Program-made: the position numbers and the translations under genes
Shown: one piece after another, positions 1-7,381 of the stretch
Numbering within the stretch: position 1 is the stretch's first letter
Layout of the letters: every line of letters starts with the position of its first letter
Assembly: GCA_947176415.1 (NCBI GenBank)
Contig: CAMWQJ010000011.1
Span: 1-40,775 of the forward strand
DNA length: 40,775 nucleotides
Direction: 5' to 3'
Source: an uncultured Ruminococcus sp.
GTDB lineage: Bacteria; Bacillota; Clostridia; Oscillospirales; Ruminococcaceae
The notes under the pieces: generated by a model
Databases searched by the model: none
What the model saw: the letters and a program-made list of their open reading frames with translations, nothing else
Told to the model about the DNA's origin: nothing

Positions 1-1
1 A

Positions 2-7
2 TATAAT
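2..7 (+). promoter_or_regulatory. Probable -10 box of the pgi promoter
   Basis: TATAAT lies 40 bases upstream of the pgi start codon. Any -35 box would fall outside the window. A small inverted repeat (ATGGA, TTT, TCCAT) at 17-29 lies in the leader. Only the -10 box is visible, so the call is modest. Confidence 0.4.
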
Positions 8-47
8 ATTTTTGTATGGATTTTCCATGCGGACGGAGGTAGAAAAA

Positions 48-1382
48 ATGTCTTTAAAACTTAATACAAAATATCTCAAGGACTTTGTTAATCCCGACGA
101 ACTGGCAGGCATAAAAGCACAGGTCGAGACAGCCGCTGAGGCTCTCCACAGCAAGTCAGGTCTTGGAAATGATTTTCTCGGCTGGGTAAATCTTCCCAAG
201 GATTACGACAAGGAAGAATTTGAACGAATCAAAAAAGCTTCTGAAAAGATAAAGTCCAATTCTGATATACTTATCGTTATCGGTATAGGCGGTTCATATC
301 TCGGTGCAAGGGCTGTCATCGAGCTTCTCAAATCGCCCCTCTACAATAACATGAAAAAGGATACCCCTGACATCTATTATGTCGGAAACAGCATTAATCC
401 GAATTATCTTAATGAAGTTATCGCTCTTTGCAAGGACAAGGATTTTTCTGTAAATGTAATCTCAAAATCAGGTACGACGACTGAACCGGCACTCGCTTTC
501 AGAATCTTCAAAAAGATGGTTGAGGAAAAATATGGCAAGGAAGAGGCTAAAAACCGTATTTTTGCAACAACCGACAGGGCAAGAGGTACGCTGAAAAGCC
601 TTGCCGATACTGAAGGTTATGAGACTTTTGTTATTCCTGACGACGTTGGCGGACGTTTTTCCGTTCTGACTGCTGTCGGACTTCTTCCGATTGCTGTTGC
701 TGGCTGTGATATTGACGCTCTCATGGCAGGTGCAAGAAAAGCACAAAATGATTTCTGTGCGGATTTTGACAACAACGACTGCTATAAATATTCCGCACTC
801 AGAAATATTCTCTACAGAAAGGGCAAATCCGTTGAAATGCTCGTTTCTTACGACCCGAGTTTTGTTATGATGTCTGAATGGTATAAACAGCTTTTCGGCG
901 AGAGCGAGGGCAAGGACAACAAGGGAATTTTCCCGTCGTCTGCCGTTTTCTCAACTGATTTGCATTCTATGGGTCAGTATATTCAGGACGGTGCGAGAAT
1001 ACTTTTCGAGACTGTCGTTGACATAAAGAATCCGAAAACTGATTTATTCCTTGAGGAAGATGCCGAAAATCTCGACGGACTTAATTTCCTCACAAATCAG
1101 AATATGTCCGTTGTCAACCGCAGGGCTTTTGAGGGTACTGTTCTTGCTCACACGGAGGGCGGAGTTCCGAATATTATTCTTGAACTCGACGACACGACGG
1201 AGGAAAGCGTAGGCTATATGATTTATTTCTTTGAAAAAGCTTGTGCGATTTCCGGCTATGTTCTCGGCGTAAATCCGTTTAATCAGCCCGGTGTTGAAAG
1301 TTATAAGTCAAATATGTTCGCTCTTCTCGGCAAGCCGGGTTATGAGGGTGCAAAGGCTGAACTCGAAGCAAAGCTCGGTTAA
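48..1382 (+). CDS. pgi: Glucose-6-phosphate isomerase
   Basis: Cytoplasmic glycolytic enzyme interconverting glucose 6-phosphate and fructose 6-phosphate. The 444-residue product matches the short Bacillus-type isomerase length. The SIS-type sugar-phosphate segment [11 protein letters not shown] starts near residue 139, the first family signature ([17 protein letters not shown]) lies near 197-213, and the second, ending [11 protein letters not shown], lies near residues 390-418. I chose ATG at 48 because GGAGGT sits at 34-39, nine bases ahead. An upstream in-frame start at 12 has no ribosome binding site and would add 12 atypical residues. A P-loop protein gene follows after 36 bases and may be co-transcribed. 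Nothing is odd about the protein. Confidence 0.96.
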   Translation: MSLKLNTKYLKDFVNPDELAGIKAQVETAAEALHSKSGLGNDFLGWVNLPKDYDKEEFERIKKASEKIKSNSDILIVIGIGGSYLGARAVIELLKSPLYNNMKKDTPDIYYVGNSINPNYLNEVIALCKDKDFSVNVISKSGTTTEPALAFRIFKKMVEEKYGKEEAKNRIFATTDRARGTLKSLADTEGYETFVIPDDVGGRFSVLTAVGLLPIAVAGCDIDALMAGARKAQNDFCADFDNNDCYKYSALRNILYRKGKSVEMLVSYDPSFVMMSEWYKQLFGESEGKDNKGIFPSSAVFSTDLHSMGQYIQDGARILFETVVDIKNPKTDLFLEEDAENLDGLNFLTNQNMSVVNRRAFEGTVLAHTEGGVPNIILELDDTTEESVGYMIYFFEKACAISGYVLGVNPFNQPGVESYKSNMFALLGKPGYEGAKAELEAKLG

Positions 1383-1418
1383 TCCGACTTTCTATAAAAG
1401 CAAAAGGAGTTAAAAATT

Positions 1419-1826
1419 ATGATTAAACTTATTACAGGCAAAAAGGGTACAGGCAAGACAAAGATTCTCATCGACAAGATTAACGAGTCTGTAAAGTCTT
1501 CAAACGGCAGTATCGTATGCGTTGAAAAAGGCTCTACTGTGAGATATTCCGTAAGCCGTAAGGTAAGATGGTGCGACACGGAATATTATAAGGTTGAGGG
1601 CTATGAGGCTTTCTATGGCTTTATTGCCGGTCTCCTCGCAAGCAACTATGACATTACCGACATTTTCGTTGATGGCATTTTCAAGATAGGCGGTCGTGAC
1701 TATGAGGCTTTCGGCTGTCTCCTTGAAAAAATTGACAAACTCACAGGCGACGACGCTTCTGTTGTGTTCACCGTTTCCGCTGATGTGGAAGAACTTCCTG
1801 AAAGTGTAAAGCAGTTTATAAAATAA
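1419..1826 (+). CDS. Small P-loop NTP-binding protein, function unknown
   Basis: A 135-residue cytoplasmic protein opening with a Walker A loop, GKKGTGKT (residues 7-14), right after the first beta strand. A hydrophobic strand ending in Asp (ITDIFVDGIF, near residues 84-93) may be a Walker B strand, and VVFTVSAD near 115-122 looks like the next core strand. It is far smaller than most ATPases, so it may be a minimal NTPase domain. Start ATG 1419 follows AAAGGAG at 1401-1407. It sits 36 bases after pgi with no terminator seen between, so co-transcription is likely. I do not recognise a named family and assign no function. Confidence 0.75.
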   Translation: MIKLITGKKGTGKTKILIDKINESVKSSNGSIVCVEKGSTVRYSVSRKVRWCDTEYYKVEGYEAFYGFIAGLLASNYDITDIFVDGIFKIGGRDYEAFGCLLEKIDKLTGDDASVVFTVSADVEELPESVKQFIK

Positions 1827-1862
1827 GCGGAAATATTTTTTGAAATTTTTCCTGATTATCTA

Positions 1863-1891
1863 TTGACATATTCTGCAAACTGGTGTATAAT
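1863..1891 (+). promoter_or_regulatory. Consensus sigma-A promoter for yceD-rpmF
   Basis: TTGACA at 1863-1868 and TATAAT at 1886-1891 are separated by exactly 17 bases, a perfect consensus promoter. The expected transcript start near 1898 gives a leader of about 25 bases before the yceD ATG. A strong promoter suits a ribosomal protein operon. Confidence 0.85.
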
Positions 1892-1922
1892 AAAAATTGT
1901 GATGCTCTGAGGATTTTATGTT

Positions 1923-2378
1923 ATGAATATTAATTTAAAACAGATTTTCAATATTACAGGCGAATCAAAAGATATAGAATATTCTGTCAGCATGGAGGAA
2001 CTCTCCGTACTGAAAAATTATTCTTTCGCCTCTCCCGTGGATATAAAGGGGCGTATCTTCAACAGGGCGGGTGTCGTTTATCTCGATTATTCGGTATCTT
2101 TTACCCTGCTTTCACTCTGCGACCGCTGTCTGAAGGAGTTTGAAAGAAACTATAACTTTGATTTTCAGCATATTGTTGTCCGCACTGTCAGCAATGACAA
2201 TGACGAATATATTGTCGCCGACGGTGAGAGCATTGAACTTAATGACATCGCTTTTACGGATTTGATTCTTCAGCTTCCGTCCAAAATGCTCTGTAAAGAA
2301 GACTGCAAAGGTCTCTGCATGAGGTGCGGTTGTGATTTGAATGAATCTGTATGCGACTGTTTCAATTCTGAGCTGTGA
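1923..2378 (+). CDS. yceD: YceD/DUF177 family protein, rpmF-linked
   Basis: A 151-residue member of the YceD (DUF177) family, which is almost always encoded immediately upstream of ribosomal protein L32; bacterial and plant members have been linked to 23S rRNA accumulation. Paired cysteines suggest a metal site: CDRC near residues 66-69 and a C-terminal cluster with C-x3-C-x3-C-x2-C-x-C spacing near 124-137, ending in CDC near 144-146. Start ATG 1923 follows GAGGA at 1909-1913; another ATG at 1918 is out of frame. rpmF begins 26 bases downstream under the same promoter. Family assignment rests on sequence pattern plus the diagnostic neighbour. Confidence 0.85.
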   Translation: MNINLKQIFNITGESKDIEYSVSMEELSVLKNYSFASPVDIKGRIFNRAGVVYLDYSVSFTLLSLCDRCLKEFERNYNFDFQHIVVRTVSNDNDEYIVADGESIELNDIAFTDLILQLPSKMLCKEDCKGLCMRCGCDLNESVCDCFNSEL

Positions 2379-2404
2379 AGCCCGTAACAAGGAGGTAGAG
2401 AAGA

Positions 2405-2590
2405 ATGGCTGTACCAAAGAGAAAAACTTCCAAGGCAAGACGTGACAAGAGACGTTCTGCTGTATGGAAACTTGATATGCCTGCAATGTCAAAATGTGAC
2501 AACTGCGGTGCAATCAAAGCTCCGCACAAGGTATGCAAGAACTGCGGTTTTTATAAGGGTGTTGAGGTTCTTAAAATCGACGCTGAATAA
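2405..2590 (+). CDS. rpmF: 50S ribosomal protein L32
   Basis: Small basic protein of the large ribosomal subunit, 61 residues. It begins with the canonical [17 protein letters not shown] and carries the zinc-ribbon pair CDNC and CKNC (residues 31-34 and 44-47), so it is the zinc-binding form rather than a cysteine-free paralogue. AAGGAGGT at 2390-2397 precedes the ATG. In many Firmicutes fapR-plsX follow; here a probable terminator and a DUF512 gene come next, although plsY and gpsA, other phospholipid genes, lie 3-4 kb downstream. Confidence 0.97.
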   Translation: MAVPKRKTSKARRDKRRSAVWKLDMPAMSKCDNCGAIKAPHKVCKNCGFYKGVEVLKIDAE

Positions 2591-2613
2591 ATCGGCTTAA
2601 TCCGATACATGAG

Positions 2614-2647
2614 AGGGAGAGGAGGAGTTAAGTCCTTCGCTCCCTTT
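2614..2647 (+). terminator. Probable terminator after rpmF
   Basis: GGGAG at 2615-2619 pairs with CTCCC at 2640-2644, and AGGA at 2623-2626 pairs with TCCT at 2633-2636, followed by a short TTTT run. The stem is interrupted and the T tract short, so it may be leaky. Confidence 0.5.
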
Positions 2648-2669
2648 TGAATTATCAGAAAGAGTTTTT

Positions 2670-3971
2670 ATGGTTAGGATAAAAAATATAACTGAAAATT
2701 CCCCCGCCTGTTTCACGGAAATAAAGCCAGACGATTTTCTTGTTGCAATAAACGGTGAGGAAATACATGATGTCCTTGATTATATGTTCTATGTCTCGGA
2801 AACTTCCGTTGAAATGAAAATAATGCGTGATGGTGAGACTTTTTCCGTCGTTGTCAGAAAGGACGAATACGACGATATAGGACTTGAATTTGATACTTTT
2901 CTTATGGACAAAAAGCAGTCGTGCCGAAACAAGTGCGTGTTCTGCTTTATCGACCAGATGCCCCCCAATATGCGTGAAACGCTCTATTTTAAGGACGACG
3001 ACGCACGGCTTTCGTTTCTGCAAGGAAACTATGTCACTCTTACAAATCTTGAACAGCGTGACATTGACCGCATAATCAAAATGAAACTGAATATAAACGT
3101 TTCAGTTCATACTACAAATCCCGAGCTACGTGTAAAAATGATGCACAACAGATTTGCGGGCGAAAAACTTAAATATATTTATCAGCTTGCCGAAAACGGT
3201 ATACAGCTGAATTGTCAGATTGTCTGCTGTCCGAATCTCAACGACGGCGACGAACTGAGACGGTCGCTGACGGACTTAGGGGGGCTTATGCCGAATATTT
3301 CGAGTATGGCGGTCGTGCCTGTCGGGCTTACAAAATTCCGCAAGGGACTTTTTCCGCTTGAGTGCTTTACCAAAGAAAAAGCAGGTGAAACGATTGACAT
3401 AATATCGGAGTTTCAGGCTGTTTTTCTTGAAAAATACGGCACGAGAACAGTTTTTCCGTCAGATGAATTTTTTCTTATTGCAGGGCGTGAACTGCCGAAA
3501 GCTGAATATTATGAAGATTATCCGCAGTATGAAAACGGCGTGGGTATGCTACGCTCGCTTATTGATGAATTTGACGACGCACTTAAAACTGCCGAGTGGG
3601 AGGGCGGAAAACGTCGTGTTTCCGTTGCAACGGGCTATGCGGTTTATGAGACTATCAAGTCGCTTGCCGAAAAGGCGGAAAAATATTTCCCATTGCTCAA
3701 ATGCGACGTTTACCGCATAAGAAACGACTTTTTCGGCGATACTATTACTGTTACGGGGCTTATCACGGGGCAGGACATTGTAAAACAGCTTGACGGAATA
3801 AGTCTCGGTGACAATCTGCTGATTTCTTCATCAATGCTTATGCGTGATGAGAACGTTTTCCTTGATGATATGACGGTTGAGGAAGTGGAAAAAAAGTTAA
3901 ATGTTAAAATCAGAGTAACCAGAAACGATGGCTTTGAGTTGCTCGATTCGATTATGGGAATAGTTTATTAA
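2670..3971 (+). CDS. DUF512 family protein: PDZ-like domain plus radical-SAM-type Fe-S core
   Basis: A 433-residue predicted iron-sulfur protein of unknown reaction. The first ~75 residues read as a PDZ-like domain (SPACFTEIKPDDFLVAINGE). Next comes CRNKCVFCFIDQMP, a C-x3-C-x2-C motif at Cys85, Cys89 and Cys92 that matches the radical SAM cluster pattern, followed by the conserved RETLYFKDDDARLSFLQGNY. The C-terminal half is the DUF512 region. Clostridial genomes commonly place this gene directly before der, as here (26-base gap). Start ATG 2670 has a weak AAGAG upstream. Radical SAM chemistry is inferred from the motif only. Confidence 0.85.
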   Translation: MVRIKNITENSPACFTEIKPDDFLVAINGEEIHDVLDYMFYVSETSVEMKIMRDGETFSVVVRKDEYDDIGLEFDTFLMDKKQSCRNKCVFCFIDQMPPNMRETLYFKDDDARLSFLQGNYVTLTNLEQRDIDRIIKMKLNINVSVHTTNPELRVKMMHNRFAGEKLKYIYQLAENGIQLNCQIVCCPNLNDGDELRRSLTDLGGLMPNISSMAVVPVGLTKFRKGLFPLECFTKEKAGETIDIISEFQAVFLEKYGTRTVFPSDEFFLIAGRELPKAEYYEDYPQYENGVGMLRSLIDEFDDALKTAEWEGGKRRVSVATGYAVYETIKSLAEKAEKYFPLLKCDVYRIRNDFFGDTITVTGLITGQDIVKQLDGISLGDNLLISSSMLMRDENVFLDDMTVEEVEKKLNVKIRVTRNDGFELLDSIMGIVY

Positions 3972-3997
3972 AAAATTTATGAAAGGAGAGTGCTGAA

Positions 3998-5326
3998 ATG
4001 TCAGTACCGATAGTTGCAGTGGTGGGTCGTCCAAACGTCGGCAAGTCAACGCTTTTCAACAAACTAATCGGACAACGGTTGTCTATCGTTGAGGATACCC
4101 CCGGAGTTACAAGAGACCGCATTTATTCAAAGTGCGAATGGCGTGGCAAGCAGTTTATGGTTGTGGATACAGGGGGAATAGAACCCGCAAGCGATGATGT
4201 TATTCTTGCACAGATGCGGAGACAGTCGGAACTTGCAATAGACAAGGCAGACGTTATTGTCTTTGTGACGGATATACGTTGCGGTGTTACGGCGGACGAC
4301 TATGCCGTTGCGGAAATGCTTATAAAAAGCGGTAAACCTGTGATTCTGGCGGTCAATAAGTGTGACACGCTCGGCGAACCGCCCATGGATATTTACGAAT
4401 TTTATAATCTCGGTCTCGGCGAACCCTATCCCGTTTCGTCCGTACACGGTCACGGCACTGGTGATATGCTCGATGCGGTTTATGAGTATCTGCCTGAAAG
4501 CAATGTGGCGGAGTATGACGAGGAATATATAAAGGTCGCTGTTATCGGCAAGCCGAATGCAGGCAAGTCGTCGCTGATAAACAGAATAGCAGGGGAGGAG
4601 CGTGTTATTGTCTCCGATATTGCAGGCACTACACGTGATTCGACAGACACAGTTATTGAAAACGAGTACGGAAAGTTTGTGTTTATCGACACGGCTGGAA
4701 TCAGAAAAAAGTCAAAAGTAACCGAAAAAGTTGAGCATTACAGCGTGCTGAGGGCTTATATGGCGGTTGACCGTGCCGACGTATGCGTTATAATGATTGA
4801 TGCTTCGGAGGGTTTCACCGAGCAGGACTCAAAAGTTGCGGGGTATGCACACGAGCAGGGAAAAGCCTGTGTGGTTGCCGTAAACAAGTGGGACTTGATT
4901 GAAAAAACTGACAAGACTATGCAGGAGTTCAGGACAAAGCTGGAAAATGATTTCAGCTTTATGTCGTATGTGCCTTTTGTATTTATTTCCGCAAAGACGG
5001 GACAGCGAATAAATAAGCTGTATGAGCTTATCAAATACACAAACGAACAGAACAGCATGAGAATTTCAACAGGTATGCTTAACGATGTTCTTGCATATGC
5101 TACAACAAGAGTGCAACCGCCGTCCGACAAGGGTCGCCGTCTGAAGATTTACTACATGACACAGCCGTCAACACGTCCGCCGACGTTCGTCACATTTGTG
5201 AACAGGGCTGATTTGTTCCATTTTTCCTACAGAAGATATATCGAAAATCAGATTCGTTCTACATTCGGACTTGAGGGAACACCTGTACGGTTTGTAGTGC
5301 GTGAAAGAGGGGGGAGCGACAAATGA
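3998..5326 (+). CDS. der: Ribosome biogenesis GTPase Der (EngA)
   Basis: Essential double-GTPase that acts in maturation of the 50S subunit. The first G domain has GRPNVGKST at residues 10-18, DTPGVTRD and NKCD; the second has GKPNAGKSS from residue 184, DIAGTTRDSTD, DTAG and NKWD. The C-terminal ~110 residues form the KH-like domain, ending in FGLEGTPVRFVVRERGG. Length (442) is normal. AAAGGAGAG precedes ATG 3998. Its TGA overlaps the ATG of plsY (ATGA at 5323-5326), so the two are translationally coupled. Confidence 0.97.
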   Translation: MSVPIVAVVGRPNVGKSTLFNKLIGQRLSIVEDTPGVTRDRIYSKCEWRGKQFMVVDTGGIEPASDDVILAQMRRQSELAIDKADVIVFVTDIRCGVTADDYAVAEMLIKSGKPVILAVNKCDTLGEPPMDIYEFYNLGLGEPYPVSSVHGHGTGDMLDAVYEYLPESNVAEYDEEYIKVAVIGKPNAGKSSLINRIAGEERVIVSDIAGTTRDSTDTVIENEYGKFVFIDTAGIRKKSKVTEKVEHYSVLRAYMAVDRADVCVIMIDASEGFTEQDSKVAGYAHEQGKACVVAVNKWDLIEKTDKTMQEFRTKLENDFSFMSYVPFVFISAKTGQRINKLYELIKYTNEQNSMRISTGMLNDVLAYATTRVQPPSDKGRRLKIYYMTQPSTRPPTFVTFVNRADLFHFSYRRYIENQIRSTFGLEGTPVRFVVRERGGSDK

Positions 5327-5994
5327 AAATCCTGCTCGCTGTTATTATCGCCCTCGCACTCGGGTATTTTCTCGGGAGCTGTAATTTCTCGATTATTTTC
5401 GTGAAAATCATGACTGGCAAGGATATACGGGAACTCGGAAGCAAAAATGCAGGGCTTACAAATACGCTCCGCTGTGCAGGAAAAACCTGTGCATTGCTGA
5501 CACTTATCGGCGACGTGCTTAAAAGCGTTCTCGCTGTTTATCTTGCTTATTGGATATGCAATCTTCTTCGCCCCGACAGCAATAATCATTTTATCGGGTA
5601 TATCGCAGGACTGGGAGCTGTCCTCGGACATATTTTCCCCGTATATTACAAATTCAGGGGCGGAAAAGGAGTTCTTGCGGGTGCATCGGCATTTATCGTC
5701 ATAGACCCTAAAGTCTTTATAGCCGTTCTTGCAATATTCGTCGTTGTGCTTTACATATCGAAATATGTTTCACTTGCTTCGATTTTAAGTGCGATATACT
5801 GTCCGGTAGCCGTGTTTCTGATGTCGCTTGTCGTTGCCGAATATTCTTTTAAATTAAGTCTGCTCTACTTCGCTCTTTCCGTGCCTATGGTTGCACTTAT
5901 CGTATGGAAACACAAGCCGAATATGGACAGACTTGTTGACGGCACGGAAAACAAATTTTCTTTCAATTCCGACAAAATTATTAAAAAATCCTGA
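5323..5994 (+). CDS. plsY: Glycerol-3-phosphate acyltransferase PlsY
   Basis: Integral membrane enzyme that transfers acyl groups from acyl-phosphate to glycerol 3-phosphate, the first step of phospholipid synthesis. The three family motifs are visible: GSKNAGLTN at residues 39-47, FRGGKGV at about 111-117, and HKPNMDRLVDGTENK near the C terminus. Several hydrophobic segments cover the length of 223 residues. The start overlaps the der stop by four bases. gpsA, which makes the glycerol 3-phosphate substrate, follows 61 bases later, so supply and use of the substrate are encoded side by side. The partner PlsX is not in the window. Confidence 0.95.
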   Translation: MKILLAVIIALALGYFLGSCNFSIIFVKIMTGKDIRELGSKNAGLTNTLRCAGKTCALLTLIGDVLKSVLAVYLAYWICNLLRPDSNNHFIGYIAGLGAVLGHIFPVYYKFRGGKGVLAGASAFIVIDPKVFIAVLAIFVVVLYISKYVSLASILSAIYCPVAVFLMSLVVAEYSFKLSLLYFALSVPMVALIVWKHKPNMDRLVDGTENKFSFNSDKIIKKS

Positions 5995-6000
5995 TTTTAC

Positions 6001-6029
6001 GGGCATATCTGCATAATGCGGATATGCTC
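6001..6029 (+). other. Strong RNA hairpin between plsY and gpsA
   Basis: GCATATC at 6003-6009 pairs perfectly with GATATGC at 6021-6027; the stem continues inward through T-G and GCA/TGC to a TAA loop, giving 11 pairs. No T tract follows, so it is not a typical terminator. It ends 29 bases before the gpsA start and could set mRNA stability or relative expression. Confidence 0.5.
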
Positions 6030-6055
6030 ATCTGATAACCGAAAGGAGATAAATT

Positions 6056-7048
6056 ATGGCAAATGTAGTTATACTTGGCTCTGGGGGATTCGGTTTAAGT
6101 CTCGCAGTAATGGCTGACCGTTGCGGAAATCACAACGTTACAGTGTGGTCTAAATTTCAGTCCGAAATTGACGAAATAAGAACTCACGGCGAACACATTC
6201 ACAAGCTTCCCGGCGTGCCGATTTCGGAGAGAATCGCACTCACAAGCGATATTTCATGTGTAAAGGGCTGTGACATACTGGTTTTCGGAATACCGTCAAA
6301 TTTCGTCCGTAACGTTGCAAAACTCGCTTCGCCGTTTACTGACGAAAAAATGACAATTGTCAACACGGGAAAAGGTCTTGAAGAAGGCAGTCTCAAAATG
6401 CTGAGCGAGGTTATTTCGGAAGAAATAAAAACCGACAGGCTTGTTATTCTTTCAGGGCCTTCACACGCCGAGGAAGTGGCGAGATGTATTCCAACGACAA
6501 TAGTTGCATCGTCGGAAAACCCTGAGGCTTCGGCATATATACAAAAGGCTTTTGCAAACGACTTTATGCGTATTTATCTTAATGACGACGTTAAAGGCTG
6601 TGAGATAGGCGGTGCGTTGAAGAATATTATCGCACTGTGCGTGGGCATATGCGACGGCATGGGCTATGGCGACAACACAAAGTCCGCACTTATGACGAGA
6701 GGAATACACGAGATTGCAAGGCTCGGAAAAGCGGTCGGTGCGAATATAAATACATTCAGCGGTCTCACGGGAATCGGCGACCTGATAGTTACCTGCACAA
6801 GTATGCACAGCAGAAACAGGCGTGCGGGTATATTAATCGGTCAGGGATTTTCTCCAGAAGAGGCAGTTGAAAAAGTCGGAACGGTTGAGGGATATTTCTG
6901 CTGTAAAGTCGCATATCAGCTTGCACAGAAACTTAATGTTGAAATGCCAATAACTGCACAGCTGAATGAAGTTCTTTTCAACGGCGGTGACGTGAGGGAG
7001 GCTCTAGGAAAACTTATGAACAGACCACAGATTTATGAAGAATTTTAA
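6056..7048 (+). CDS. gpsA: Glycerol-3-phosphate dehydrogenase [NAD(P)+]
   Basis: Cytoplasmic enzyme reducing dihydroxyacetone phosphate to sn-glycerol 3-phosphate for phospholipid synthesis. The N-terminal Rossmann motif is GSGGFGLSLA (residues 8-17), where many homologues have Trp in place of Phe. The catalytic-domain signature GALKNIIALCVGICDG, with the conserved Lys, is followed by LTGIGDLIVTCTS and SRNRRAG. The 330-residue length is normal. AAAGGAGA precedes the ATG at 6056. The last 14 bases overlap the next lipoprotein gene. Confidence 0.96.
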   Translation: MANVVILGSGGFGLSLAVMADRCGNHNVTVWSKFQSEIDEIRTHGEHIHKLPGVPISERIALTSDISCVKGCDILVFGIPSNFVRNVAKLASPFTDEKMTIVNTGKGLEEGSLKMLSEVISEEIKTDRLVILSGPSHAEEVARCIPTTIVASSENPEASAYIQKAFANDFMRIYLNDDVKGCEIGGALKNIIALCVGICDGMGYGDNTKSALMTRGIHEIARLGKAVGANINTFSGLTGIGDLIVTCTSMHSRNRRAGILIGQGFSPEEAVEKVGTVEGYFCCKVAYQLAQKLNVEMPITAQLNEVLFNGGDVREALGKLMNRPQIYEEF

Positions 7049-7355
7049 AATACTTTTTCTTACAGGTCTGATTATGCTGACGGCTTGCAACAAACAGGTG
7101 GATTATATTAAAACTTCTGATAACGGTAATTTTGCTGTTTCTGACTTCGAGGAAATAAAAACGGGAATGTCATATGATAAAGTTACTGAAATCATAGGCG
7201 AACCGACAGGAACTGTTGGTTATGGAATAGTATGGGAAGTGTACAGTCTGAATGACGGGACATATATGAAAATGTTGTTTACCGGTTATAATCAGATACT
7301 TACAGAAATGGTAATGGTTGATAAGAACGGAAAAGAAAATAAATTCCAAACATAA
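7035..7355 (+). CDS. Small BamE/SmpA-like lipoprotein
   Basis: A 106-residue predicted lipoprotein. The N terminus MKNFKILFLTGLIMLTAC is a lipoprotein signal with lipobox LTAC, giving Cys18 as the lipidated residue. The mature part contains FEEIKTGMSYDKVTEIIGEP, the start of the small alpha-alpha-beta fold found in SmpA/OmlA (BamE)-like and beta-lactamase-inhibitor-like domains. In a Gram-positive cell this would face outward at the membrane. It overlaps the end of gpsA by 14 bases and has no strong ribosome binding site, suggesting translational coupling. Function unknown. Confidence 0.75.
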   Translation: MKNFKILFLTGLIMLTACNKQVDYIKTSDNGNFAVSDFEEIKTGMSYDKVTEIIGEPTGTVGYGIVWEVYSLNDGTYMKMLFTGYNQILTEMVMVDKNGKENKFQT

Positions 7356-7381
7356 GCATATATATTAATGAGGTGATATTT

